DNA of 64,000 nt from JARYGU01 sp033795365 (GCA_033795365.1 JARYGU010000013.1:62001-126000), one strand, 5' to 3'. Shown: positions 48,220 through 57,276, numbered from the stretch's first letter. Numbers and translations are program-made. The notes: a model not told the origin generated them from the letters alone.

Positions 48220-48693
48220 TCATTTCTTCGATATCGTCTCGAAACGCGCGCCCCGAACGCGGATGGTCATGATGCAATAGTCCGGGCCTTCCCGGCCGCA
48301 AGACACGGCATCCGCCTTCAGCTCGAGAACCCTGTTGCCGTAGCGCGTCGCCAGGTCGTAACCGTAAAGATCCGCATTGGCCGCGAAGAAATACCCGCCT
48401 TCGCTCACCTGGATGTAGAAGTTGTGCGGGCAGCCGACATCCCTGCACAAGCCGGCCGGCTTGCCGTCGCAGCTGACGGCGCCGAGATTGGTGATGACGT
48501 CCTCCAGCCCGTCATTATTGAAATCGACATGAACGGCAAAGTCTTCCGCGAAGCTCGCAGCCTTGCACCGCGCTCCGACCGAAATCTTTTCCTCAGCGAT
48601 TGGGTCCGCAATCAAATTTTCCGCCGTTGCCGGAAGCGCCGAAAGGCCAAGAAGCGCGGCAAGGGCCGCGAGAATTTTGATACGGACGGTCAT
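48220..48693 (-). CDS. Exported hypothetical protein with a calcium-loop-like motif
   Basis: Protein of 157 residues. Signal peptide about 1-24 (KILAALAALLGLSALPATA). The mature part contains DFNNDGLEDVI, an FG-GAP/dockerin-like D-x-N-x-D-G-x-x-D loop that could bind calcium, and six cysteines (in ARCKAA, VSCDGK, GLCRDVGCPHNFYIQ, VSCGREGPDYC) suited to disulfides in the periplasm. I do not recognise a named family. ATG 48693 is used; the longer frame from 48711 would extend the signal peptide needlessly. Stops two bases from the stop of the convergent DUF218 remnant. Confidence 0.7.
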   Translation of the reverse strand: MTVRIKILAALAALLGLSALPATAENLIADPIAEEKISVGARCKAASFAEDFAVHVDFNNDGLEDVITNLGAVSCDGKPAGLCRDVGCPHNFYIQVSEGGYFFAANADLYGYDLATRYGNRVLELKADAVSCGREGPDYCIMTIRVRGARFETISKK

Positions 48694-48891
48694 CGCACCA
48701 ACCCTTTCCATGGCGACAATTCAGGCGTCATGCTCGCACGGAACGGCGACCGATCCGCGCGGCAGCCGAGAATATCCCAGGCAAACTTTTGCGAGGCTGT
48801 GCTGGAGGAAGAGGCCCGATGACAATCGGATGCAGGCAGACATCAAGGTACCGGCAATCCGGTTCGAAGATATCCGAGCGGCGCGCAGGGC

Positions 48892-49314
48892 TCAGCGAGT
48901 TCTCTTCGGACGCAGGCGGATGATCACGTCCACATGCGCGATCTCCATACCTTCGGGCGGTTCGGGAAGGTTGCCGATCTCAAGATTGCTCACCGGTATA
49001 TCGCGGACGTCGTTCTCGCCTTCGATGAAGAAGTGATGGTGATCGGAGACGTTGGTGTCGAAATAGGTTTTGGAGCTCTCGACCGCCAGAACCCGAACCA
49101 GGCCCGCTTCGGTGAATTGATGCAAGGTATTGTAGACTGTCGCCAGCGATACCGGCACCCCGGCCGCCACAGCCTCCTCATGCAACTCCTCGACGGTGAG
49201 ATGTCGGTCGCCCTTGGCGAAGAGCAGAGCACCGAGAGCTACGCGCTGGCGCGTCGGACGCAGGCCGGAGTCGCGAAGGCGCTCTTCGATAGGCATCTCT
49301 TTTGCATGCGTCAT
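48892..49314 (-). CDS. irr: Irr, iron response regulator of the Fur superfamily
   Basis: Global iron regulator of rhizobia, 140 residues, active under iron limitation and controlled through haem. The winged helix spans about 15-80 (LRPTRQRVALGALLFA, LTVEELHEEAVAAGVPVSLATVYNTLHQF). The haem-sensitive histidine cluster is DHHHFF at residues 91-96, followed by the Irr-specific tail GENDVRDIPVSNLEIGNLP and HVDVIIRLR. The N-terminal GCPWHD haem regulatory motif of the Bradyrhizobium protein is absent, as in other Rhizobiaceae. Divergent from fabA with a 308-bp gap, the usual rhizobial order. Confidence 0.93.
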   Translation of the reverse strand: MTHAKEMPIEERLRDSGLRPTRQRVALGALLFAKGDRHLTVEELHEEAVAAGVPVSLATVYNTLHQFTEAGLVRVLAVESSKTYFDTNVSDHHHFFIEGENDVRDIPVSNLEIGNLPEPPEGMEIAHVDVIIRLRPKRTR

Positions 49315-49622
49315 GGGCGACGAATCCGCTCTTGCTGGACTTCACGAAACAATCTTGAAGTTTTGATATAACTTTTGAATTGCGCTGATTCAATAGTTTT
49401 AGCAGTCGCTGCAAGGCCGCAGCCTGCGGAAAACCGGACAGTTCCCCGCTTTGTGGCCACTTAGGGCTGGCTGTAGGGCCGGTCATCATGTATGCGGGTG
49501 CGGAAACGGACGAGGCCTTTCCGCGTTTGGAATGGCAAGGGTCATGCCGATGCTTCATTTCGGCTCGATCCTGTTCTAATCCTAGTCCGCAAGACATTAC
49601 GATCGGGGATGAGACAGTTCAG
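49315..49622. promoter_or_regulatory. Divergent irr-fabA intergenic region
   Basis: The irr-proximal 90 bp are AT-rich. An inverted repeat TTGAAT-N7-ATTCAA occupies 49375-49393, next to a repeated TTGAAGTTTTGA / TTTTGAATTG pattern from 49355. No perfect Irr iron-control element (TTTAGAA-type dyad) is visible. The fabA-proximal half is GC-rich with nothing recognised. Confidence 0.45.
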
Positions 49623-50138
49623 ATGACGACCAGGCAAACGAGCTTCAACTACGAGGAAATCCTGACCTGCGGCCGAGGTGAGATGTTCGGCCCCGGTAAT
49701 GCGCAACTGCCGCTTCCTCCGATGCTGATGTTCAACCGGATCACTGACATCTCCGAAACCGGCGGTCCGCACGACAAGGGCTACATCCGTGCGGAGTTCG
49801 ACATTACGCCGGACCTCTGGTTCTTTCCCTGCCATTTCCAGGGCGACCCCGTGATGCCGGGTTGTCTCGGTCTCGACGCCATGTGGCAGCTGACCGGCTT
49901 TTATCTCGGCTGGCTCGGAGAGCCCGGCAAGGGCCGCGCGATCTCGACGGGCGAGGTCAAGTTCACCGGTATGGTAACCCCCGAGACCAAGCTTGTGGAA
50001 TACGGCATCGACTTCAAGCGCGTCATGCGCGGGCGCCTCGTGCTCGGTATTGCCGACGGCTGGATGAAGGCTGACGGCGAAGTGATCTACAAGGCGACCG
50101 ATCTTCGCGTCGGCCTCTTCCAAGAAAAGGCAGGCTGA
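49623..50138 (+). CDS. fabA: 3-hydroxydecanoyl-ACP dehydratase/isomerase
   Basis: Introduces the cis double bond in unsaturated fatty acid synthesis. The protein has 171 residues (E. coli 172). Active-site His71 and Asp85 lie in FFPCHFQGDPVMPGCLGLDAMWQ (read in two pieces), on the hot-dog central helix. Other family parts: NRITDISETGG, STGEVKFTGMVTP and ADGEVIYKATDLRVGLF. ATG 49623 follows GAGACAG; longer frames upstream show no homology. First gene of fabA-fabB-fabI, 127 bp before fabB. Confidence 0.95.
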   Translation: MTTRQTSFNYEEILTCGRGEMFGPGNAQLPLPPMLMFNRITDISETGGPHDKGYIRAEFDITPDLWFFPCHFQGDPVMPGCLGLDAMWQLTGFYLGWLGEPGKGRAISTGEVKFTGMVTPETKLVEYGIDFKRVMRGRLVLGIADGWMKADGEVIYKATDLRVGLFQEKAG

Positions 50139-50265
50139 ACCATATGCGCACTGGCCGGCCAGCCGATCCAAGGCATGCCGCATAGGCCGGAAATCAACAT
50201 GGGGCGGGCGCCAGCCATTCTTTCCGGCTATGGAATCGCTTCGGAAAAAGGAAAAGGTCAGAACT

Positions 50266-51489
50266 ATGAGACGGGTTGTTGTCACGGGTCTGGGGATCGT
50301 TTCTTCCATAGGAAACAATGCTGACGAAGTCACGGCATCGCTGCGGGAAGCGAAGTCGGGCATCAGCTTTTCACAGGATTTCGCCGACCACGGCTTCAAA
50401 TGCCAGGTATGGGGCGCACCTCATCTGGATACGACGGACTTGGTCGATCGCCGTGCCGCGCGCTTCCTTTCGCAGGGCGGCACCTGGAATCACGTGGCGA
50501 TGAAGCAGGCGATCGCCGATTCCGGGCTGGAAGAATTCGACATCAGCGGCAACGAGCGCACCGGCATCATCATGGGCTCGGGCGGCCCTTCCACCCGCAC
50601 GCTGATCGAGGCCGCGGAGATCACGCTGAAGAACAACAGCCCCAAGCGGATCGGCCCCTTTGCCGTGCCGAAGGCGATGTCCTCCACGGCATCGGCGACA
50701 CTTGCCACCTGGTTCAAGATCCACGGCGTCAATTATTCGATCTCGTCGGCCTGCTCCACTTCGGCTCACTGCATCGGCAATGCCGCCGAGATGATCCAGT
50801 GGGGCAAGCAGGACGTGATGTTCGCCGGCGGCCACGAGGATCTCGACTGGACCATGTCGAACCTTTTCGACGCAATGGGCGCCATGTCCTCCAAATTCAA
50901 CGACACGCCCGCGACGGCTTCCCGCGCCTATGATGTCAGCCGCGACGGCTTCGTGATCGCAGGCGGCGCCGGCGTTCTCGTGCTCGAAGAGCTGGAACGG
51001 GCGAAGGCACGCGGGGCCAGGATCTACGCGGAGATCACCGGTTACGGCGCGACCTCCGACGGCTACGACATGGTCGCCCCTTCGGGCGAAGGTGCCGTGC
51101 GCTGCATGCGTCAGGCGCTTTCCACGGTGAAGGGCGGGGTCGACTACATCAATACCCACGGCACCTCGACGCCCGTCGGCGACTCCAAGGAGATCGGCGC
51201 CATCCGTGAGGTGTTCGGCGACGATATCCCGCATATCCAGTCGACAAAATCGCTGACCGGCCATTCGCTCGGTGCAGCCGGCGTGCAGGAATCCATCTAC
51301 GGCCTCCTCATGATGCAGGCAGGCTTCATCGGCGAAAGCGCCCATATCACCGAACTCGACCCGGAATTCGAAGGCGTTCCGATCGTGCGCAAGCGCATCG
51401 ACAACGCCAAGATCGATACCGTGCTGTCCAATTCCTTCGGTTTCGGCGGAACGAATGCGACGCTGGTCTTCCAGCGCTATAACGGGTGA
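50266..51489 (+). CDS. fabB: 3-oxoacyl-ACP synthase I
   Basis: Condensing enzyme that extends unsaturated acyl-ACP. The protein has 407 residues (E. coli 406). Thiolase fold with catalytic Cys163 in ISSACSTSAHCIGN, histidines in YINTHGTSTPVGD and STKSLTGHSLGAAG, and the final SNSFGFGGTNATLVF glycine-rich loop. AAAAGGTCAG before ATG 50266 supports the start. Five bases separate its stop from the fabI ATG. Confidence 0.95.
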   Translation: MRRVVVTGLGIVSSIGNNADEVTASLREAKSGISFSQDFADHGFKCQVWGAPHLDTTDLVDRRAARFLSQGGTWNHVAMKQAIADSGLEEFDISGNERTGIIMGSGGPSTRTLIEAAEITLKNNSPKRIGPFAVPKAMSSTASATLATWFKIHGVNYSISSACSTSAHCIGNAAEMIQWGKQDVMFAGGHEDLDWTMSNLFDAMGAMSSKFNDTPATASRAYDVSRDGFVIAGGAGVLVLEELERAKARGARIYAEITGYGATSDGYDMVAPSGEGAVRCMRQALSTVKGGVDYINTHGTSTPVGDSKEIGAIREVFGDDIPHIQSTKSLTGHSLGAAGVQESIYGLLMMQAGFIGESAHITELDPEFEGVPIVRKRIDNAKIDTVLSNSFGFGGTNATLVFQRYNG

Positions 51490-51494
51490 GACAA

Positions 51495-52301
51495 ATGACC
51501 GGGATCATGAACGGCAAACGCGGCCTCGTCATGGGGGTTGCGAACAATCACTCCATCGCTTGGGGAATTTCGAAGGCGCTCGCCGCGCAGGGGGCGGAAC
51601 TCGCCTTTACCTTTCAGGGCGAAGCGCTCGGCAGGCGCGTCAAGCCGCTCGCAGCCGAGCTCGGTTCCGATTTCGTGCTGCCCTGCGACGTCGAGGACAT
51701 CGCTTCCGTCGATGAGACGATCGCCGCCATCAAGGAGCGCTGGGGCAAGCTCGACTTCGTCGTTCACGCCATCGGTTTTTCGGACAAGAATGAGCTGAAG
51801 GGCCTTTATGCCGACACGACGCGTGAGAATTTCACACGCACAATGGTGATCTCCTGCTTCTCCTTCACCGAGATCGCAAGGCGTGCCGCCGACCTGATGG
51901 AGGAAGGCGGCACGATGCTGACGCTTACCTACAACGGTTCGCAGCGCGTCATCCCCAACTACAATGTCATGGGGGTCGCCAAGGCCGCGCTGGAGGCTTC
52001 CGTCCGCTATCTCGCTGCCGATTACGGGCCGCGCGGGATCCGCATCAACGCCATTTCGGCCGGGCCCGTAAGAACGCTCGCCGGAGCCGGAATATCCGAT
52101 GCGCGGGCGATCTATTCCTGGAACCAGAAAAATGCGCCGCTGCGCCGCACTGCGACCATCGAAGACATCGGAGGATCGGCGCTCTATCTGCTCTCCGGCC
52201 TGTCGAACGGGGTGACCGGCGAGATACACTACGTGGATTCCGGCTTCAACATCACCTCCATGCCCGCCCTCGATTCGCTTCGCCGAGCCGACGCGGAATA
52301 G
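51495..52301 (+). CDS. fabI: Enoyl-ACP reductase (NADH)
   Basis: Last step of each fatty acid elongation round; triclosan target. SDR fold of 268 residues. The nucleotide-binding start is GLVMGVANNHSIAWGISKAL, typical of FabI. The catalytic set is in LTYNGSQRVIPNYNVMGVAKAALE, with Tyr-x6-Tyr and Lys as in E. coli FabI, and INAISAGPVRTLAGAGI follows. Start ATG 51495 is five bases past fabB; ATG 51507 is possible. Completes the fabA-fabB-fabI operon. Confidence 0.95.
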   Translation: MTGIMNGKRGLVMGVANNHSIAWGISKALAAQGAELAFTFQGEALGRRVKPLAAELGSDFVLPCDVEDIASVDETIAAIKERWGKLDFVVHAIGFSDKNELKGLYADTTRENFTRTMVISCFSFTEIARRAADLMEEGGTMLTLTYNGSQRVIPNYNVMGVAKAALEASVRYLAADYGPRGIRINAISAGPVRTLAGAGISDARAIYSWNQKNAPLRRTATIEDIGGSALYLLSGLSNGVTGEIHYVDSGFNITSMPALDSLRRADAE

Positions 52302-52407
52302 AAGGCGACAGCGAGCCTTCTCGACACCGCGGAGCCCGCACTATATTGCGGATGGCGTTTTCAGCCGTTTTACGCCACCCTTTGTTCGTTAGGAATGGAG
52401 GGTGGTG

Positions 52408-53622
52408 ATGGCAGCTTCGCAAGGACCGACAAGTCCCGTTCTGGAAAACCAGCGTCCGATCGCAACCGGTGCGATGATCGTCGCACTGCGCGACGATGCC
52501 GATCCCGCCGATTGCATCCGCATCATGGAACGGCAGACCGCGTCCGAGGTGAGCGTCAGCGCATTCGGCAGGCAAGAAAACCCTGCCATCTCCGCGGGAA
52601 AGGTGACGTTCTTTCCCGAGCTGCAAATCGCCTTTATTCCGCGAGCGATTGCCGCGCGGCATGCATCCAAGATGACCCAGCTCGTCAACGAAGAAGCCGT
52701 CCTGGAAGCGCGCCCCGAATTCTTCGTCTTCGCCCAGCAGCAATTCGTGGATACGCAGGAGTCCACCTGGGGCGCCGCGGCCGTCGGCGCGCATAAGAGC
52801 CCCTTCACCGGGCAGGGCATAAAAATCGCCGTGCTGGACACCGGTATCGACCTGAAGCATCCGGACTATGTCGGGCGCGCCATCGTCGCGCAGAGCTTCG
52901 TCAAAGGCGAAACGGTGGACGACGTTCAGGGCCACGGCACCCATTGCGCCGGGACCGCCGCGGGCAAATCGGTCGATCCGATGGTTCCGCGCTACGGCAT
53001 CGCGCCGGATGCAAGCCTCTTCGTCGGCAAGATCCTCAACAATCGCGGCTTCGGAACCGAACTCGACATCGTCAACGGAATGAACTGGGCGATCACCCAG
53101 CGCTGCGAGGTGATCTCGATGTCGGTCGGCGCCCCGGTACGGTCAGGGGAACGGCATAGCCTCCTCTACGAGCGCGTCGGAAAGCTCGCCCTGCAAAATG
53201 GTAGCCTCATCGTTGCAGCGGCCGGAAACGAAAGCAATCGCGGCCTCGGCTTCATCGCGCCCGTGAGCAGCCCGGCCAACGCTCCCAGCATTCTGGCCGT
53301 GGGGGCTTTGGACGGCTCGCTGAATGTCGCGACCTTTTCGGCCGGTGGCGTCAATCCGGAAGGAGGCGAGATCGATATCGCCGCGCCCGGAGTCGGTATC
53401 TTCTCGAGCGTTCCCCTTCCGCAAAAATACCGCACGATGATGGGCACCAGCATGGCCTGCCCGCATGTCGCCGGCGTCGCGGCGCTGTGGGCGCAATCCG
53501 ATCCGGGGCTGCGCGGCAGCGCTCTCTGGTCCGCACTGCAGCAGAATGCCAAACCCCTGCCTCAGGAAGGCCGCGACGTCGGCTCCGGGCTGGTGCAGGC
53601 ACCGGGGTCGTCCGCGGCCTGA
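52408..53622 (+). CDS. Subtilisin-like serine protease (S8) without signal peptide
   Basis: Protease of 404 residues. The catalytic triad is Asp144 (AVLDTGIDLKHPD), His176 (GHGTHCAGT) and Ser348 (GTSMACPHVAG); the oxyanion Asn274 is in AAAGNES. Residues about 20-110 form a propeptide-like beta-alpha-beta region (TGAMIVALRDDADP, FFPELQIAFIPR, NEEAVLEARPEFFVFA). There is no signal peptide or lipobox, so the enzyme should be cytoplasmic unless exported unusually. GGAGGG seven bases before ATG 52408. Downstream is an 80-residue protein resembling the propeptide alone. It sits between core genes (fabI and the rsmC-pnp block), suggesting an accessory insertion. Confidence 0.88.
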   Translation: MAASQGPTSPVLENQRPIATGAMIVALRDDADPADCIRIMERQTASEVSVSAFGRQENPAISAGKVTFFPELQIAFIPRAIAARHASKMTQLVNEEAVLEARPEFFVFAQQQFVDTQESTWGAAAVGAHKSPFTGQGIKIAVLDTGIDLKHPDYVGRAIVAQSFVKGETVDDVQGHGTHCAGTAAGKSVDPMVPRYGIAPDASLFVGKILNNRGFGTELDIVNGMNWAITQRCEVISMSVGAPVRSGERHSLLYERVGKLALQNGSLIVAAAGNESNRGLGFIAPVSSPANAPSILAVGALDGSLNVATFSAGGVNPEGGEIDIAAPGVGIFSSVPLPQKYRTMMGTSMACPHVAGVAALWAQSDPGLRGSALWSALQQNAKPLPQEGRDVGSGLVQAPGSSAA

Positions 53623-53630
53623 CAGGCCGT

Positions 53631-53659
53631 TTGAATTGCCTGCCACAGAGGACTATATT
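53631..53659 (+). promoter_or_regulatory. Sigma-70-type promoter for the propeptide-like gene
   Basis: TTGAAT (53631-53636) and TATATT (53654-53659) at 17-bp spacing, just after the protease stop. It would give the small gene its own transcription with a leader of about 105 nt. Confidence 0.55.
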
Positions 53660-53772
53660 CGGGTGGGAAGGCAGACAGGCGTTTATCAGGCTCCGACCCA
53701 CGGGGCCGCGGATCGCTGCAGAAATCCAGGTTTCCCGATCGCTCGGACGCCAGACGGAAAGCCTATTGCACA

Positions 53773-54015
53773 ATGGACAGCTTATACTATTCGATCGTCG
53801 TGGACGAGATGCACCTCACGCAAACGAAGTCGATTGCCGAGGCTGCCAGCGCGCGCGGCTTCGAGGTCAAGAGCATCGTTCCGGAGATCGGCGCAATTTT
53901 CGGCTGCGCCGACCAGAAAACGCTGGACCAACTGCTTCAAATCGCCGGCGTTGAAGAAGTACGGCCCTGCGAGGACATCCAGCTGCCGACATTCGATCCC
54001 GCTGTGCCGCAGTAA
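53773..54015 (+). CDS. Stand-alone subtilisin propeptide/inhibitor I9-like protein
   Basis: Cytoplasmic-looking protein of 80 residues. Predicted order beta (YYSIVVDEM), alpha (TQTKSIAEAASARG), beta (FEVKSIVPEIG), beta (AIFGCADQ), alpha (KTLDQLLQIAGVEEV), beta (RPCEDIQLPTF), the fold of subtilase prodomains and I9 inhibitors. The end VEEVRPCEDI parallels VLEARPEFFV in the protease's own N-terminal domain. Similar small proteins are sometimes mislabelled ketohydroxyglutarate aldolase. A weak GGAAAG precedes the ATG at 11 bases. Role as inhibitor or folding helper of the neighbouring protease is inference. Confidence 0.65.
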   Translation: MDSLYYSIVVDEMHLTQTKSIAEAASARGFEVKSIVPEIGAIFGCADQKTLDQLLQIAGVEEVRPCEDIQLPTFDPAVPQ

Positions 54016-54023
54016 CGGGTCAC

Positions 54024-55040
54024 TCAGCGCCTGCCCCAGAGCACTTTGAAGCGCGCGTTTCTGCAGATTTCTCCGCTCTCCTTCAGGACGTCGGCCAGGA
54101 CCGGCTCATAAGGCAATCCGCGATTTGCGACCAGCATGATCCTGCCGCCGCTCTTCAGCGACTTTGCCGCCATGCGTATCATCGCAGCGCCCAGGCCGTG
54201 ATCGGCGGCATGGCCCTCGTGGAAAGGCGGATTCATCATGATCAGGTCGTATTTGTCACGCGGTTCCTCGCTCGTCAGGTCCTGCCAGTAAAAGCGTGCC
54301 GGCAGGTTGGGAGCGTTTTCCGTAATGTTGCGTCTGGCGGCCTCCAGGGCATTGTAATCGGCTTCGAACAGATCGACGCCCTTGAGCCTCGGCGCCTTCT
54401 CGGCAAGCATCACCGAAAGATAACCCCAACCGGCACCGAAATCCGCCGCATGACCGTGGAAGTCGTCGGGCAGCCGGCTTGCAAGCAGCTCCGAGCCCTC
54501 GTCCACCCGATCATGGGAGAACATGCCAGGGGCCGCATCAAAACGGCCGTCGATGCGGACCGGACGTTTCTCCAGTTTGGCCACGGCCGCTTCAACGTCA
54601 TCAGGACGGTCGAACCAGAAGGCGATGCCGTGATATTTCGGGGTATGATCGCCACCGAAGCCAAGCTGTCCGATGCGCTTGCGCAGCGACTGGATGCCGT
54701 CCTCCTTGCCACCGGCAACGACGACGAGACCGCCGGCTTTCACGCGTTTCAGCGCCTCCGCGATATTGCCTTCGTTCTCTCCTTTGTGTTTGCCGCAAAG
54801 AACGAGCGCTCCGTCATAGCCATCGCCGTCGAGCGTAGGCCTGACATCGATCCGCTGCGCCTCCAGCGCCCGATAGAGCGACCGCAGCGGCTGAACGGCG
54901 TCGATCTCAGCCTCGAAGCCTTCAGGCAGCCGATAGCCCGCTTCGGCACCGGTGAAGAGAAAACGCGTGCCCTTGGCGGGCAAATCGAGCAGTCCCGACG
55001 CGAAGGGGTGAAACAGGGTCTTCAGGGCATCTCGGCTCAT
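54024..55040 (-). CDS. rsmC: RsmC-like rRNA (guanine-N2) methyltransferase
   Basis: SAM-dependent methyltransferase of 338 residues (E. coli RsmC 343, modifying G1207 of 16S rRNA). N-terminal non-catalytic domain to about residue 160, then the MTS domain: AADFGAGWGYLSVMLAE (motif I), GVDLFEADYNALEAARRN (motif II) and the target-base motif MMNPPFHEGHAADHGLG (NPPF), followed by GGRIMLVANRGLPYEPVL. ATG 55040 is used; ATG 55055 is an alternative and neither has a strong ribosome-binding site. Last gene of the minus-strand translation cluster, after the pnp terminator, and convergent with the propeptide-like gene. Confidence 0.85.
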   Translation of the reverse strand: MSRDALKTLFHPFASGLLDLPAKGTRFLFTGAEAGYRLPEGFEAEIDAVQPLRSLYRALEAQRIDVRPTLDGDGYDGALVLCGKHKGENEGNIAEALKRVKAGGLVVVAGGKEDGIQSLRKRIGQLGFGGDHTPKYHGIAFWFDRPDDVEAAVAKLEKRPVRIDGRFDAAPGMFSHDRVDEGSELLASRLPDDFHGHAADFGAGWGYLSVMLAEKAPRLKGVDLFEADYNALEAARRNITENAPNLPARFYWQDLTSEEPRDKYDLIMMNPPFHEGHAADHGLGAAMIRMAAKSLKSGGRIMLVANRGLPYEPVLADVLKESGEICRNARFKVLWGRR

Positions 55041-55086
55041 TCTGGCGGTCCACATGATAGGGCGATTGCCCTTCGGTCAAAGAAAA

Positions 55087-55113
55087 GGGCGCGGAACATG
55101 CCGCTCCGCGCCC
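55087..55113 (-). terminator. Intrinsic terminator after pnp
   Basis: GGGCGCGGA / TCCGCGCCC, a perfect 9-bp stem with a 9-nt loop, followed on the minus strand by TTTTCTTT, 21 nt after the pnp stop. Confidence 0.85.
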
Positions 55114-55134
55114 TGAGTTCCGCTAAGGAACGGA

Positions 55135-57276
55135 TTACTCGGCGGCTTCGCCGTCGCTCTTCTTTTCAGCAGCGATTTCCTTGCCGGTCGCCTGATCGAC
55201 GACCTTCATGGACAGGCGGACCTTGCCGCGCTCATCGAAGCCCATGAGCTTGACCCAGACCTTGTCGCCTTCCTTGACGACGTCGGAGGTCTTGGCGACG
55301 CGTTCTGAGGCCAGCTGCGAGATATGGACGAGACCGTCGCGCGGGCCGAAGAAGTTGACGAAGGCGCCGAAATCGGCGGTCTTGACGACCGTACCCTCGT
55401 AGATCTGACCGACTTCCGGCTCGGCGACGATCGAGTGGATCCACTTGCGGGCCGCTTCGATCTCCTTGGCCGAAGACGAGGCGATCTTGACGGTGCCGTC
55501 GTCCTCGATGTTGACCTTGGCGCCGGTCTTCTCGACGATTTCGCGGATGACCTTGCCGCCGGAGCCGATGACTTCGCGGATCTTGTCGACCGGAATGTTC
55601 ATCACTTCGATGCGCGGCGCGAACTCGCCGAGTTCGGAGCGGCTCTCGGTGATGGCCTTGGCCATTTCGCCGAGGATATGCAGACGGCCGCCCTTCGCCT
55701 GGTTGAGCGCGATGCCCATGATCTCTTCGGTGATGCCCTCGATCTTGATGTCCATCTGGAGCGAGGTGATGCCTGCTTCCGTGCCTGCGACCTTGAAGTC
55801 CATGTCGCCGAGGTGGTCTTCATCGCCCAGGATGTCGGAGAGAACCGCGAAACGCTCCTCTTCCTTGATCAGGCCCATCGCAATACCGGCGACGGGCTTG
55901 GCGAGCGGAACGCCCGCATCCATCAGCGCCAGCGAGGTGCCGCAGACGGTGGCCATGGAAGACGAACCGTTGGATTCCGTGATCTCGGAGACGACACGCA
56001 GCGTATAGGGGAACTGCTCTGCACCCGGCAGCATCGGATGGATGGCGCGCCACGCCAGCTTTCCATGGCCGATTTCGCGGCGGCCCGGAGAGCCCATGCG
56101 GCCTGTTTCACCGACCGAGTAGGGCGGGAAGTTGTAATGCAGCATGAAGTTTTCCTTGTACATCCCAGTCAAGGAATCGACATACTGCTCGTCTTCGCCG
56201 GTGCCGAGCGTGGCGACCACGATCGCCTGCGTTTCGCCGCGGGTAAAGAGCGCCGAGCCGTGCGTGCGCGGCAGCAGGCCGACTTCGGCGACGATCGGAC
56301 GGACGGTGACGAGGTCACGGCCATCGATGCGGCTCTTGGTGTCGAGAATGTTCCAGCGGACGATCTTGGCCTGCAGGTGCTTGAAGATCGCGCCGACTTC
56401 TTCAGCGGTGTACTTGGCTTCGCCTTCTTCCGGCAGGAAGTGCGCCTTCACCTTCGCCTTGACGGCGTCGACGGCGGCATAGCGGTCGGCCTTCTGAGTG
56501 ACCTTGTAGGCCTCGCGCAGTTCCGCTTCGGCAAGGCCGAGCATTTCGGCCTCAAGCTCGGAATAATCTTCCGGCTCGAACTCGCGCGGCTCCTTGGCGG
56601 CAACTTCGGCGAGCTTGATGATCGCGTCGATGACCGGCTGAAAGCCCTTCTGACCGAAGACGACCGCGCCGAGCATGATGTCTTCGGGAAGCTCCTTGGC
56701 TTCGGACTCGACCATCAGGACAGCTTCCTGCGTGCCGGCGACGACGAGATCCAGCGAGGATTCGTCCATTTCGTCGAGATGCGGGTTCAGGACATATTCA
56801 CCGTTGATGTAGCCGACGCGGGCGCCGCCGATCGGGCCCATGAAGGGAATGCCGGAAAGCGTCAGGGCAGCCGAGGCTGCGACCATCGACAGCACGTCCG
56901 GATTGTTCTCGAGGTCATGCTGCATGACCGTGACCACCACCTGGGTGTCGTTCTTGTAGCCTTCCGGGAAGAGCGGGCGGATCGGACGGTCGATCAGGCG
57001 GGAAACGAGTGTCTCGTTTTCGCTCGGACGGCCTTCACGCTTGAAGTAGCCGCCCGGGATCTTGCCGGCGGCATAGGTCTTTTCCTGGTAGTTGACCGTG
57101 AGCGGAAAGAAATCCTGGCCCGGCTTCGGCGCCTTGGCCGAAACGACGGTGGCGAGCACGACGGTTTCGCCGTAGCTGGCGAGAACCGCGCCGTCGGCCT
57201 GGCGGGCGATCTTGCCGGTTTCGAGCTTGAGCGGACGCCCAGCCCATTCGATTTCGACCGTATGGGTATCAAACAT
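55135..57276 (-). CDS. pnp: Polynucleotide phosphorylase
   Basis: Phosphorolytic 3'-5' exoribonuclease of the RNA degradosome, 713 residues (E. coli 711). Two RNase PH domains (ERLIDRPIRPLFPEGY-type segment, SRIDGRDLVTVRPI, GDEDHLGDMDFKVAGTEAGIT with the catalytic aspartates) are followed by a KH domain (VIGSGGKVIREIVEKTGAKVNI) and an S1 domain (YEGTVVKTADFGAFVNFFGPRDGLVHIS), cited in shortened form. The second of two adjacent ATGs is chosen from spacing to GAGGAC. It is downstream of rpsO, the common bacterial order, across a 332-bp gap that contains the rpsO terminator. Confidence 0.96.
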   Translation of the reverse strand: MFDTHTVEIEWAGRPLKLETGKIARQADGAVLASYGETVVLATVVSAKAPKPGQDFFPLTVNYQEKTYAAGKIPGGYFKREGRPSENETLVSRLIDRPIRPLFPEGYKNDTQVVVTVMQHDLENNPDVLSMVAASAALTLSGIPFMGPIGGARVGYINGEYVLNPHLDEMDESSLDLVVAGTQEAVLMVESEAKELPEDIMLGAVVFGQKGFQPVIDAIIKLAEVAAKEPREFEPEDYSELEAEMLGLAEAELREAYKVTQKADRYAAVDAVKAKVKAHFLPEEGEAKYTAEEVGAIFKHLQAKIVRWNILDTKSRIDGRDLVTVRPIVAEVGLLPRTHGSALFTRGETQAIVVATLGTGEDEQYVDSLTGMYKENFMLHYNFPPYSVGETGRMGSPGRREIGHGKLAWRAIHPMLPGAEQFPYTLRVVSEITESNGSSSMATVCGTSLALMDAGVPLAKPVAGIAMGLIKEEERFAVLSDILGDEDHLGDMDFKVAGTEAGITSLQMDIKIEGITEEIMGIALNQAKGGRLHILGEMAKAITESRSELGEFAPRIEVMNIPVDKIREVIGSGGKVIREIVEKTGAKVNIEDDGTVKIASSSAKEIEAARKWIHSIVAEPEVGQIYEGTVVKTADFGAFVNFFGPRDGLVHISQLASERVAKTSDVVKEGDKVWVKLMGFDERGKVRLSMKVVDQATGKEIAAEKKSDGEAAE

